This document shows, piece by piece, positions 8,319 through 13,704 of a stretch of 13,704 nt of DNA. Below the pieces are notes generated by a model. The model searched no databases and was not told the origin of the DNA. It saw only the letters and a list, made by a program, of their open reading frames with translations. Location: assembly GCA_029979375.1 (NCBI GenBank), contig JAPOHQ010000021.1:1-13704 (forward strand), written 5' to 3'. How positions within the stretch are numbered: position 1 is the stretch's first letter; every line of letters starts with the position of its first letter. A program made the position numbers and the translations under genes. Origin of the DNA: Microbacteriaceae bacterium. Lineage in GTDB: Bacteria > Actinomycetota > Actinomycetes > Actinomycetales > Microbacteriaceae.

Positions 8319-8899
8319 TACTGCGCCCCGAAGCTTGCGAAAACCTCGTCAGCCCTTGCAAGGAGCTCATCTAGCGTGCAATCGGAATCAATGACCGTGT
8401 CCGAGACCCGCTCGCGTTCCTGATCTGAGGCCTGCGAGCGGATGCGCGCCATTGCCTCCTCGGGACTCAGTCCCCGCAGGGTTACCAGTCGATCAACTCT
8501 CACGGCCTCGGGACAGCTGACGGTGACCACCCGATCAAATTGCAATGGAGACTGGGTTTCCACAAGGAGAGGGATCGTGTAGACAATTAGGCCCTCGATG
8601 GAGCTGGTGAGGGCCTTGGCCCGCTCCTGAATCAGCGGGTGAAGGATAGCTTCCAACTTCCTGCGGCGCTCCGGACTCGCAAACGCCCTGGTGGCCAACA
8701 GCTGTCTATCCAAAGTTCCATCGGAGCGGATCAAATCGTGGCCAAACTCCGCTGCTACCTGTGCAAGCCCTTCGCTGCCTGGTTCAACGACCTCTCTTGC
8801 CAAAATGTCTGCATCGATCTCAGTCGCGCCGAGCTCGACCCAGCGGGCCGCGACGGTTGACTTACCAGAACCAATTCCACCGGTGAGAGCGACGAGCAT
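8318..8899 (-). CDS. coaE: Dephospho-CoA kinase
   Basis: CoaE phosphorylates the 3'-hydroxyl of dephospho-CoA, the last step of coenzyme A synthesis in the cytoplasm. The 193 residues begin MLVALTGGIGSGKST, with a P-loop GGIGSGKS at 7-14. A substrate-side EIDADILAREVVEPG block follows at 27-41, then ILHPLIQ (lid and CoA-binding region) and IPLLVE. This is a single-domain protein of ordinary bacterial length. It lacks the C-terminal UPF0157/GrpB-like extension found on mycobacterial CoaE. The ATG has only GGGG two bases upstream as a ribosome-binding site. It lies 12 bases past the end of a terminator-like hairpin that follows rpsA, so expression must rely on read-through or on a promoter inside the 3' end of rpsA. 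The stop overlaps the uvrB GTG by one base. Confidence 0.96.
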   Translation of the reverse strand: MLVALTGGIGSGKSTVAARWVELGATEIDADILAREVVEPGSEGLAQVAAEFGHDLIRSDGTLDRQLLATRAFASPERRRKLEAILHPLIQERAKALTSSIEGLIVYTIPLLVETQSPLQFDRVVTVSCPEAVRVDRLVTLRGLSPEEAMARIRSQASDQERERVSDTVIDSDCTLDELLARADEVFASFGAQ

Positions 8900-8910
8900 T
8901 GCCCCAGAAT

Positions 8911-8941
8911 AACGAAAACGGAGGGCAATGAATGCCCTCCG
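8911..8941 (-). terminator. Intrinsic terminator-like hairpin after rpsA
   Basis: A perfect 9-bp inverted repeat (CGGAGGGCA / TGCCCTCCG, bases 8919-8927 and 8933-8941, loop of 5) lies 13 bases past the rpsA stop. On the minus strand it is followed directly by TTTTCGTT, a short broken U-tract. This fits a Rho-independent terminator of moderate strength for rpsA. Because coaE starts 12 bases further on in the same direction, it could instead act as a partial terminator that lowers expression of the coaE-uvr genes relative to rpsA. Confidence 0.75.
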
Positions 8942-8954
8942 CTCTCGCTAAGAC

Positions 8955-10412
8955 TTACTTGTCTTCGCTGAGTTGCTCCTTTAGAGCTGCAAGTGATGCG
9001 TCATCGGCAAGGGTGCCGGCATCACTCTCGGTACCAGCCGAAACGGTTGGTTCCTGCTCTGGTGCTGCATCAGGGAGATCCTTTAGCTGCTCACGAATGG
9101 CCTTGACCTGAACCTTGTGAGTCTCCCAGCGAGTGTGGGCCTCGGCATAGTCTGCCTCCCACTTCGCGCGAGCCTCCTCGTAGCCAGCTTTCCACTCGTT
9201 GGTCTTTGGATCAAAGCCCTCTGGGTAGCGGTACTGACCTTTCTCGTCGTAGTCAGCCTCCATGCCGTAGAGCACAGGGTTGAAGTCGTTGCCGTCTGGG
9301 TCGATCTCGTCTACGGCCTGCTTGAGGCTGAGCGAGATGCGACGACGCTCAAGGTCGATGTCGATCAGCTTCACGAACACTTCCTGGTTCACGCTGACAA
9401 CCTGGTCGGCATGCTCAACGTGCTTGGAGGAAAGTTCTGAAATGTGAACCAGACCCTCTATGCCATCGGCCACGCGAACAAAGGCGCCAAATGGCACGAT
9501 CTTGGTGACCTTGCCCGGGATGTACTGACCGATTGCGTGGGTCCTGGCAAAGACCTGCCATGGGTCTTCCTGAGTTGCCTTCAGGGACAGCGAAACTCGC
9601 TCGCGGTCCTGGTCAACCTCGAGAACCTCAACGGTTACCTCTTGTCCAACCTCAACAACCTCGCTGGCGTGCTCAATGTGCTTCCAGCTCAGCTCGGAGA
9701 CGTGCACGAGGCCGTCTACGCCGCCAAGGTCAATGAAGGCACCAAAGTTCACGATCGAGGAAACCGTACCGGTGCGGATCTGACCCTTGGTCAGGTCGTT
9801 GAGCATTGTGGTGCGGTTCTCAGTCTGGCTCTGCTCCAGCAGGGCACGGCGTGAGAGGACTACGTTGTTGCGGTTCTTGTCGAGCTCAAGAATCTTTGCC
9901 TCAACCTCGGTTCCGAGGTAGGGGCCCAGGTCCCTGACACGACGAAGCTCGATGAGTGAGGCTGGGAGGAAGCCGCGGAGGCCAATGTCAACGATCACTC
10001 CACCCTTCACAACCTCAATAACGGTTCCCTTGACAACGCCATCTGCATCGCGGATCTTCTCCACGTCGCCCCAGGCGCGCTCATACTGGGCACGCTTCTT
10101 GCTCAGGATTAGGCGACCCTCCTTGTCCTCCTTCTGGAGAACCAGGGCCTCAACTGCATCGCCAACGCTGACGACCTCGCTTGGGTCTGCGTCCTGGCGA
10201 ATTGAAAGCTCGCGGGAGGGAATAACACCCTCGGTTTTGTAGCCGACGTCCAAGAGGACCTCGTCGCGGTCAATCTTGACCACGGTGCCGGAGATTAGAT
10301 CTCCATCATTAAAGAATTTGAGAGTTGCTTCGACCGCTTTTAGAAAGTCTTCTTCAGAGCCGATGTCATTGACTGCTACCGATTTGGTTTTTGCGGTCGT
10401 CTTGCTTGCCAT
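8955..10412 (-). CDS. rpsA: 30S ribosomal protein S1
   Basis: S1 binds mRNA on the small ribosomal subunit and assists initiation. The 485 residues carry four S1/OB-fold repeats at about 37-106, 123-190, 208-278 and 295-365. Repeats 3 and 4 have the strong consensus (VNFGAFIDLGGVDGLVHVSELSW and VPFGAFVRVADGIEGLVHISELSS regions). This matches actinobacterial S1, which has four repeats rather than the six of E. coli. After residue 366 comes a low-complexity charged tail with YGMEADYDEKGQYRYPEGF and several Trp/Tyr-rich units, as I recall from Micrococcales S1 proteins, ending in an acidic segment. The ATG at base 10412 is preceded by GGAG about 11 bases upstream, inside a short hairpin. Upstream is a 127-base gap after polA with its own candidate promoter. 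Downstream is a terminator-like hairpin, so rpsA may be largely a separate transcription unit. Confidence 0.98.
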   Translation of the reverse strand: MASKTTAKTKSVAVNDIGSEEDFLKAVEATLKFFNDGDLISGTVVKIDRDEVLLDVGYKTEGVIPSRELSIRQDADPSEVVSVGDAVEALVLQKEDKEGRLILSKKRAQYERAWGDVEKIRDADGVVKGTVIEVVKGGVIVDIGLRGFLPASLIELRRVRDLGPYLGTEVEAKILELDKNRNNVVLSRRALLEQSQTENRTTMLNDLTKGQIRTGTVSSIVNFGAFIDLGGVDGLVHVSELSWKHIEHASEVVEVGQEVTVEVLEVDQDRERVSLSLKATQEDPWQVFARTHAIGQYIPGKVTKIVPFGAFVRVADGIEGLVHISELSSKHVEHADQVVSVNQEVFVKLIDIDLERRRISLSLKQAVDEIDPDGNDFNPVLYGMEADYDEKGQYRYPEGFDPKTNEWKAGYEEARAKWEADYAEAHTRWETHKVQVKAIREQLKDLPDAAPEQEPTVSAGTESDAGTLADDASLAALKEQLSEDK

Positions 10413-10416
10413 ATGT

Positions 10417-10429
10417 GTGGATTCTCCAC
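10417..10429 (-). promoter_or_regulatory. Hairpin enclosing the rpsA ribosome-binding site
   Basis: Just before the rpsA start the minus strand reads GTGGA-GAA-TCCAC, a perfect 5-bp inverted repeat with a 3-base loop. The GGAG Shine-Dalgarno lies in its 5' arm and loop. Folding would hide the ribosome-binding site. E. coli rpsA is autoregulated at translation, and that precedent makes the structure interesting here, but no function is shown. It can only form if the transcript starts upstream of base 10429. Confidence 0.45.
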
Positions 10430-10432
10430 TTT

Positions 10433-10460
10433 GTTTTACTCGGGTCGCGCCAGATCACAA
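10433..10460 (-). promoter_or_regulatory. Candidate rpsA promoter
   Basis: On the minus strand, TTGTGA (bases 10455-10460, 4 of 6 to TTGACA) and TAAAAC (bases 10433-10438, 4 of 6 to TATAAT) are separated by 16 bases, upstream of rpsA. Transcription would start near base 10426, giving a very short leader that would lose part of the ribosome-binding-site hairpin. Other weak -10 candidates exist further upstream (TAAGCT at 10525-10530), so the start site is not settled. Confidence 0.3.
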
Positions 10461-10476
10461 ATGCTGCTTGTGTGAT
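10454..10476 (-). repeat. Inverted repeat overlapping the candidate rpsA -35
   Basis: ATCACA at 10454-10459 and TGTGAT at 10471-10476 form a perfect 6-bp inverted repeat. It can extend by two A-T pairs past a one-base bulge to leave a 6-base loop. It overlaps the candidate -35 element, so it could be an operator or an RNA hairpin in a longer leader. No regulator can be named. Confidence 0.35.
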
Positions 10477-10502
10477 TTTGGCCCGACGAACGGACGGGGA
10501 TT

Positions 10503-10535
10503 GGTGCCCGAAAGCACCTCGCAAAGCTTAGCGAG
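10503..10535 (-). terminator. Tandem short hairpins after polA (weak terminator candidate)
   Basis: Directly after the polA stop are two adjoining 5-bp hairpins: CTCGC/GCGAG (10518-10522 with 10531-10535) and GGTGC/GCACC (10503-10507 with 10514-10518), sharing base 10518 so that only one can be complete at a time. No U-tract follows on the minus strand. They could slow or end polA transcription, or help protect the 3' end, but evidence for a true intrinsic terminator is weak. Confidence 0.3.
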
Positions 10536-10539
10536 AAAA

Positions 10540-13188
10540 TTAGTGCCCCGCTAGTTCCCAGTTCTCCCCTATGCCTATGTGAACCTCTAGGGGCACAGAC
10601 AATTCGGCGACCTCAGACATTGCCTTGGTGGCAAGTTGCTTAAGTGATTCCAGTTCGCCGGGGTAAACGGCAAAGACCAACTCGTCATGAACCTGTAGAA
10701 GCAGTTGGGATTTGAGGTTCTCAGCCCGCATCTGATTCCTCACGTCAATCATTGCCAGCTTCATGATGTCCGCTGCGGTTCCCTGAATTGGTGCATTGAG
10801 GGCGGCCCTTCGGGCATTCTCTCTCACCTGGAATATCTTCGAGTTCAGATCTTCGAAGTTGCGCCGGCGACCGTAGACGGTTTGGGTGTAGCCGAGCGAC
10901 TTGGCCCGCTGCACCACAGTGTCGAGGTAGCGCTTAACGCCGCCAAATCTTGCGAAGTAGTCCCCCATTAGCTCCTTGGCCTCGCTCTTCGAGATCTTGA
11001 GCTGTCTCGCTAGGCCGTACTCGCTTAGGCCATAGACCAACCCGTAGCTCATTGCCTTGACCTTTGATCGCATCTGGGGTGTAACCTCAGCCGGCTTTAC
11101 GTCATAGATCCTTGCGCCAACAAAGTTGTGTAGGTCCTCTCCCTGGCGGAATGCCTCAATAAGCCCATCGTCCTCACTCAGGTGAGCCATGATGCGCATC
11201 TCAATTTGGGAGTAATCGGCAGTCAAGAGGGTCTCGAAACCTTCCCCGGCGATGAAGGCGCTTCGGAGCCTCATGCCTCGCTCACTTTTGATCGGAATGT
11301 TCTGGAGATTCGGATTCTCGCTGCTTAGGCGGCCCGTTGCGGTGCCAACCTGCGAATAGGTGGTGTGAATCCTTCCATCAGACCCGACCGACTTTAGAAG
11401 CGTCTCGGTGATCTGCTTCAGCTTGGTGGTGTCGCGGTGAGCAAGAAGTCTCTCCAGAAAAGGGTGCTCAGTCTGTTCGTGGAGGGTCGCTAAGGCCTCA
11501 GCGTTCGTTGAATAGCCCGTTTTTACGCTGCGAGTCCCCTCCATGCCAAGCTCCTCAAAAAGAACGGTCTGGAGTTGCTTCGGCGAAGCTAGGTTGACCT
11601 CGTGCCCGATGATTTTGTAGGCCTGCTCGGCGATTGAGCGTACCTCCTCATCGAGCTCATCGAACTGCTGCTGCAACACGGGCTTGTCTATGGCGATTCC
11701 GAGGTGTTCCATCTCGCTCAGCACTGCCGCCACTGGCAGTTCAATCTCGCGATAAACCCGTTCGGATCCTTCCTCGACGATGCGCTCCCGAAGCGCAGTT
11801 GCCAGAGCCTCGTAGCACCAAGCATCCAGCGAGGGCTCCGACTCGGCCAAGAGTTGATTCGCATCGGGTCTCTCGACGTCTACACCCGCAAAGAGCCGCA
11901 CCAGCACTTCCGGCGTGAAGTCCCTGGTCGTAGAGTCGACCAGATAACACATCAGGAGCGCATCATCGCTGATGGGCCCAAGCTCAATGCCGCATTCAGC
12001 AAGTTTCCAAATGAGTTCCTTGTGATTCCAAACTCCGAAGCCACCTGCATTGATGATTCTGTTTAGGGCCTCTGGGTCTGTGCCATCCCAATCCAGACGA
12101 GTACTCTCTGTCGCCGCTCCAAAGCCAATTAGTGCACCCTCTGAGAACTCGAAGCTGACAAAGGCCCCCTCCGAGATGAGCCTTGCTAGCTCGGTCGGCT
12201 TGGCCAGCTTGCGAGCTGGAACCTCGGTGGGAAGAGTTTGAACGGGGTCTTCGCCAACCTCTTGCACCGGCCGCGATGGCTTGGAGTGCTGCGTGCCGTT
12301 GGCTCCACGAAGCTTTAGAACCCTGGTTAGCAAGGTCCTGAAGTTGAGCTTCGCAAAGACCTCTTTCAGGGCCGGCTCATCCACGGGACCCAGCTGCAGG
12401 TCTGCGACGCCAAAATCAAACTCCAGATCCCGCACCAGGTGATTCAGGCGTCGATTCCGAACCGCAAGCTCGCTGTTCTCGCGCAGGCTCTCCCCCACTT
12501 TGCCGGCTATCGAGTCCGCATTCTCGAGGATTTTGGCCAGTTCGCCATGTTCCTGGAGCCACTTAGACGCTGTCTTGGGCCCAACACCCGGAATGCCCTT
12601 GAGGTTGTCGCTCGTTTCGCCAACGAGAGCCGCCAGGTCGGGATACTGCCAAGAGTGCACTCCGTATTTTTCGTAGACTGCACTGTCGTCCATGCGAGCT
12701 AGGTTCATGACCCCCTTGATTGGGTAGAGAATCGTGGTCTGGTCGGAGATCAACTGGAAGGTGTCTCGGTCACCCGAAACCACTAGCACCCGCATGCCGG
12801 CCTCTTCTCCCATGCGAGCAAGCGAGGCAATTAGGTCATCTGCCTCATACATATGCCGCGATACGGAAGTGATGTTCATGGCGCTCAGAGCCTCAACAAG
12901 CAGTTCCGTTTGGCCGATGAATTCCTCAGGAGTCTCGGAACGAGTGCCCTTGTATTCGGGCAATTCCTGGGTGCGGAAGCTCTCCCTAGAAACATCAAAT
13001 GCGACACAGAGGTGACTCGGCTTCTCACCTTCCAAGATGTTTAGCAACATCGAGATGAAGCCGTGGACTGCGTTGGTGTGCTGGCCCTCTTGATTGCGGA
13101 AGTTCTCTGGATTGAGAGCGAAGAAGGCTCGGAAGGCTAGGGAGTGGCCATCAATTAGCAGAAGGGTATTCTGGTTGCTGGCTTCCAT
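10540..13188 (-). CDS. polA: DNA polymerase I
   Basis: Pol I fills the gap after nucleotide excision repair and removes Okazaki primers. The 882 residues contain an N-terminal 5' nuclease domain (LLLIDGHSLAFRAFFAL with D13, MYEADDLIASL, VVSGDRDTFQLI, and an IPGVGPKTASKWL helix-hairpin-helix). A middle 3'-5' exonuclease-like domain has lost its catalytic acids: the DxE motif is replaced in VSFEFSEGALIG. The C-terminal polymerase domain has motif A TADYSQIEMR (D658), motif B RSKVKAMSYGLVYG (K711, Y715) and motif C QVHDE (D835). It is therefore a polymerase with 5' nuclease but probably no proofreading, as in mycobacterial Pol I. Tyr715 sits where E. coli has Phe762. The start is ATG at base 13188, with only a weak ribosome-binding site but a TAGGCT box 6 bases upstream. 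It lies upstream of rpsA on the same strand and is divergent from the thioesterase. Confidence 0.98.
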   Translation of the reverse strand: MEASNQNTLLLIDGHSLAFRAFFALNPENFRNQEGQHTNAVHGFISMLLNILEGEKPSHLCVAFDVSRESFRTQELPEYKGTRSETPEEFIGQTELLVEALSAMNITSVSRHMYEADDLIASLARMGEEAGMRVLVVSGDRDTFQLISDQTTILYPIKGVMNLARMDDSAVYEKYGVHSWQYPDLAALVGETSDNLKGIPGVGPKTASKWLQEHGELAKILENADSIAGKVGESLRENSELAVRNRRLNHLVRDLEFDFGVADLQLGPVDEPALKEVFAKLNFRTLLTRVLKLRGANGTQHSKPSRPVQEVGEDPVQTLPTEVPARKLAKPTELARLISEGAFVSFEFSEGALIGFGAATESTRLDWDGTDPEALNRIINAGGFGVWNHKELIWKLAECGIELGPISDDALLMCYLVDSTTRDFTPEVLVRLFAGVDVERPDANQLLAESEPSLDAWCYEALATALRERIVEEGSERVYREIELPVAAVLSEMEHLGIAIDKPVLQQQFDELDEEVRSIAEQAYKIIGHEVNLASPKQLQTVLFEELGMEGTRSVKTGYSTNAEALATLHEQTEHPFLERLLAHRDTTKLKQITETLLKSVGSDGRIHTTYSQVGTATGRLSSENPNLQNIPIKSERGMRLRSAFIAGEGFETLLTADYSQIEMRIMAHLSEDDGLIEAFRQGEDLHNFVGARIYDVKPAEVTPQMRSKVKAMSYGLVYGLSEYGLARQLKISKSEAKELMGDYFARFGGVKRYLDTVVQRAKSLGYTQTVYGRRRNFEDLNSKIFQVRENARRAALNAPIQGTAADIMKLAMIDVRNQMRAENLKSQLLLQVHDELVFAVYPGELESLKQLATKAMSEVAELSVPLEVHIGIGENWELAGH

Positions 13189-13194
13189 GCCAAA

Positions 13195-13200
13195 AGCCTA
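13195..13200 (-). promoter_or_regulatory. Possible -10 box for a leaderless polA mRNA
   Basis: The minus strand reads TAGGCT-TTTGGC-ATG. TAGGCT fits the actinobacterial -10 pattern TAnnnT, and the 6-base spacing would put the transcription start on the A of the polA ATG. Leaderless mRNAs with this layout are common in actinobacteria. No clear -35 is visible and the Shine-Dalgarno is poor, which fits but does not prove the idea. Confidence 0.35.
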
Positions 13201-13206
13201 CTTGCG

Positions 13207-13212
13207 AAGGAG
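13207..13212 (+). promoter_or_regulatory. Shine-Dalgarno that sets the thioesterase GTG start
   Basis: AAGGAG lies 5 bases before the GTG at 13218. This is the best ribosome-binding site in the window, and it decides in favour of GTG over the in-frame ATG at 13263. Confidence 0.8.
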
Positions 13213-13217
13213 AACCC

Positions 13218-13704
13218 GTGGAGAACGACGAGGTCGTAACCAGCGAACAGGCGCTTGAGGTCATGAAGCAGCGCGGACTTGGCGCACTAGCGGACCGGAT
13301 GGGTATCAAGCTGCTAGAGCTGAGTGCCGAAAAGGCGGTTGCGACTATGCCGGTCGAGGGAAATACCCAGCCAATTGGACTGCTGCACGGAGGTGCTCAC
13401 GTTGTGCTGGCAGAGTCACTTGGGAGCTTCGCGGCAAACGTTCACGCCCACCCCTGGGGCTATGCGGTTGGGATTGAGCTGAATGCCTCCCACCATGGCT
13501 CAATCAAAGAGGGTCTGGTCACCGGCACCTGCACCGCGATAAAGCTCGGCAAGACCCTGACCACTCACGAGATCAAGATGACCGACGAGGCAGTTCGCGC
13601 CGCGAACGGCGAGCTCGGCTGGTGGGGCTCGTACATCAAGGCCGTTGAGGATTTGATTTTCACCGTCCACGACTTCCTCCGAGACAGCCTTGGCGTACCC
13701 TTTT
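13218..13704 (+). CDS. Hotdog-fold acyl-CoA thioesterase (PaaI/MenI-like), incomplete, with an anomalous 3' part
   Basis: Proteins of this hotdog family hydrolyse acyl-CoA thioesters such as 1,4-dihydroxy-2-naphthoyl-CoA or phenylacetyl-CoA-type substrates; the substrate here cannot be told. The frame runs 162 codons from GTG 13218 to the window edge without a stop. Residues 28-124 follow the E. coli MenI (YdiI) pattern: MGIKLLELS, NTQPIGLLHGGAHVVLAESLGS with the HGG motif at 57-59 and the probable catalytic E66, then GIELNASHHGS, GLVTGTCTAIKLGKTLTTHEIKMTDE. In MenI this is followed by about 15 residues forming the last beta strand and then the end of the protein. Here residues 125-162 do not look like that strand and instead resemble plastid Alb3. 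It is divergent from polA across 29 bases, so its promoter must lie inside polA; a weak TATTCT at 13167-13172 is one candidate. Confidence 0.85.
   Translation, partial: MENDEVVTSEQALEVMKQRGLGALADRMGIKLLELSAEKAVATMPVEGNTQPIGLLHGGAHVVLAESLGSFAANVHAHPWGYAVGIELNASHHGSIKEGLVTGTCTAIKLGKTLTTHEIKMTDEAVRAANGELGWWGSYIKAVEDLIFTVHDFLRDSLGVPF
13590..13704 (+). other. Segment resembling the start of the plastid Alb3 (YidC/Oxa1 family) membrane domain; probable chimeric contig end
   Basis: Read in the thioesterase frame, these 115 bases encode a run containing AANGELGWWGSYIKAVE and ending FLRDSLGVPF. From memory, Arabidopsis ALB3 has NSGWFGFISDGMEFVLKVL and then DGLSTVHVPYSYG at the start of its membrane domain. 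Aligned from the shared Ile, both blocks are 23 residues long, with matching Val at position 11 and Val-Pro-aromatic at the end. The preceding GW(W/F)G also matches. Plastid Alb3 is nuclear-encoded in plants and green algae, so this points to a bacterial/algal chimera formed near 13580-13600, where MTDEA could have given a short shared sequence. Alternatives are a real fusion or a frameshift in the last thioesterase strand. The match is by eye only. Confidence 0.45.

Noticed and set aside
8900..8954. SOS/LexA box controlling the coaE-uvr genes
   Set aside because: Reading this gap and the gene junctions showed no TCGAAC-N4-GTTCGA or close match; a computed pattern search would be needed to be certain.
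10454..10476. CRP/GlxR-type binding site upstream of rpsA
   Set aside because: The half-sites are in the wrong order: CRP/GlxR sites read TGTGA-N6-TCACA, whereas this dyad reads TCACA ... TGTGA with an 11-base spacer.
13590..13656. Simple frameshift that would restore the normal thioesterase end
   Set aside because: The other two frames give an Arg-rich tail stopping at 13646-13648 (SSRRERRARLVGLVHQGR) and a Ser/Ala/Arg tail stopping at 13654-13656. Neither is a convincing last beta strand, although ARLVGLV in the first is a weak possibility. The Alb3-like reading fits better.
13655..13704. A cyanobacterial or actinobacterial YidC as the source of the tail
   Set aside because: As I recall them, bacterial YidC proteins of these groups lack the GW(W/F)G-x-I segment before the first Oxa1 helix; the plastid Alb3 form matches better. 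Too little sequence is present to be final.
1..13704. Defence island, mobile element, CRISPR array or other undescribed system
   Set aside because: Every gene in the window is a recognised core gene, gaps are short, and no repeats, transposase, integrase or toxin-antitoxin-like genes were seen.

Overview
The window is a compact stretch of chromosome from a Gram-positive actinobacterium. The protein sequences point to Micrococcales, most likely a small-genome member of Microbacteriaceae, but this assignment is from memory of family sequences and not from a search. The supporting evidence is: a four-S1-domain RpsA with the long acidic, Trp/Tyr-rich tail seen in that group; actinobacterial variants of UvrA, RapZ and PolA; a WhiA of the actinobacterial type; GTG starts; and gene overlaps of one base. 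No mobile element, CRISPR array, tRNA or rRNA was seen.

Layout. Apart from the right edge, everything is on the minus strand and reads right to left: polA (DNA polymerase I), a 127-base regulatory gap, rpsA (ribosomal protein S1), a 54-base gap holding a terminator-like hairpin, then a tightly packed run coaE, uvrB, uvrA, uvrC, rapZ, whiA. Spacings in that run are a 1-base overlap (coaE/uvrB), 9 bases (uvrB/uvrA), 2 bases (uvrA/uvrC), 25 bases (uvrC/rapZ) and a 1-base overlap (rapZ/whiA). whiA runs off the left edge. On the plus strand at the right edge, 29 bases from polA and divergent from it, is a hotdog-fold acyl-CoA thioesterase that runs off the window.

How the genes work together. UvrA, UvrB and UvrC are the full damage recognition and dual-incision set of nucleotide excision repair. 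PolA supplies the resynthesis step and lies two genes upstream. S1 and CoaE are housekeeping functions of translation and coenzyme A synthesis. RapZ and WhiA belong to a conserved Gram-positive/actinobacterial neighbourhood (uvrC-rapZ-yvcK-whiA), but here the usual yvcK gene between rapZ and whiA is absent.

The main anomaly is at the right edge. The thioesterase matches its family up to about base 13589. It then lacks the expected last beta strand and continues in frame into about 38 residues that resemble the start of the membrane domain of plastid Alb3 (YidC/Oxa1 family). The simplest reading is a chimeric contig end. A genuine fusion, an unusual tail or a frameshift cannot be excluded from this window. 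The rest is mostly ordinary core genome, with a few regulatory details worth checking: an rpsA ribosome-binding site inside a hairpin, a possible leaderless polA start, a terminator just before coaE, and an uvrA start in frame with the uvrB stop.
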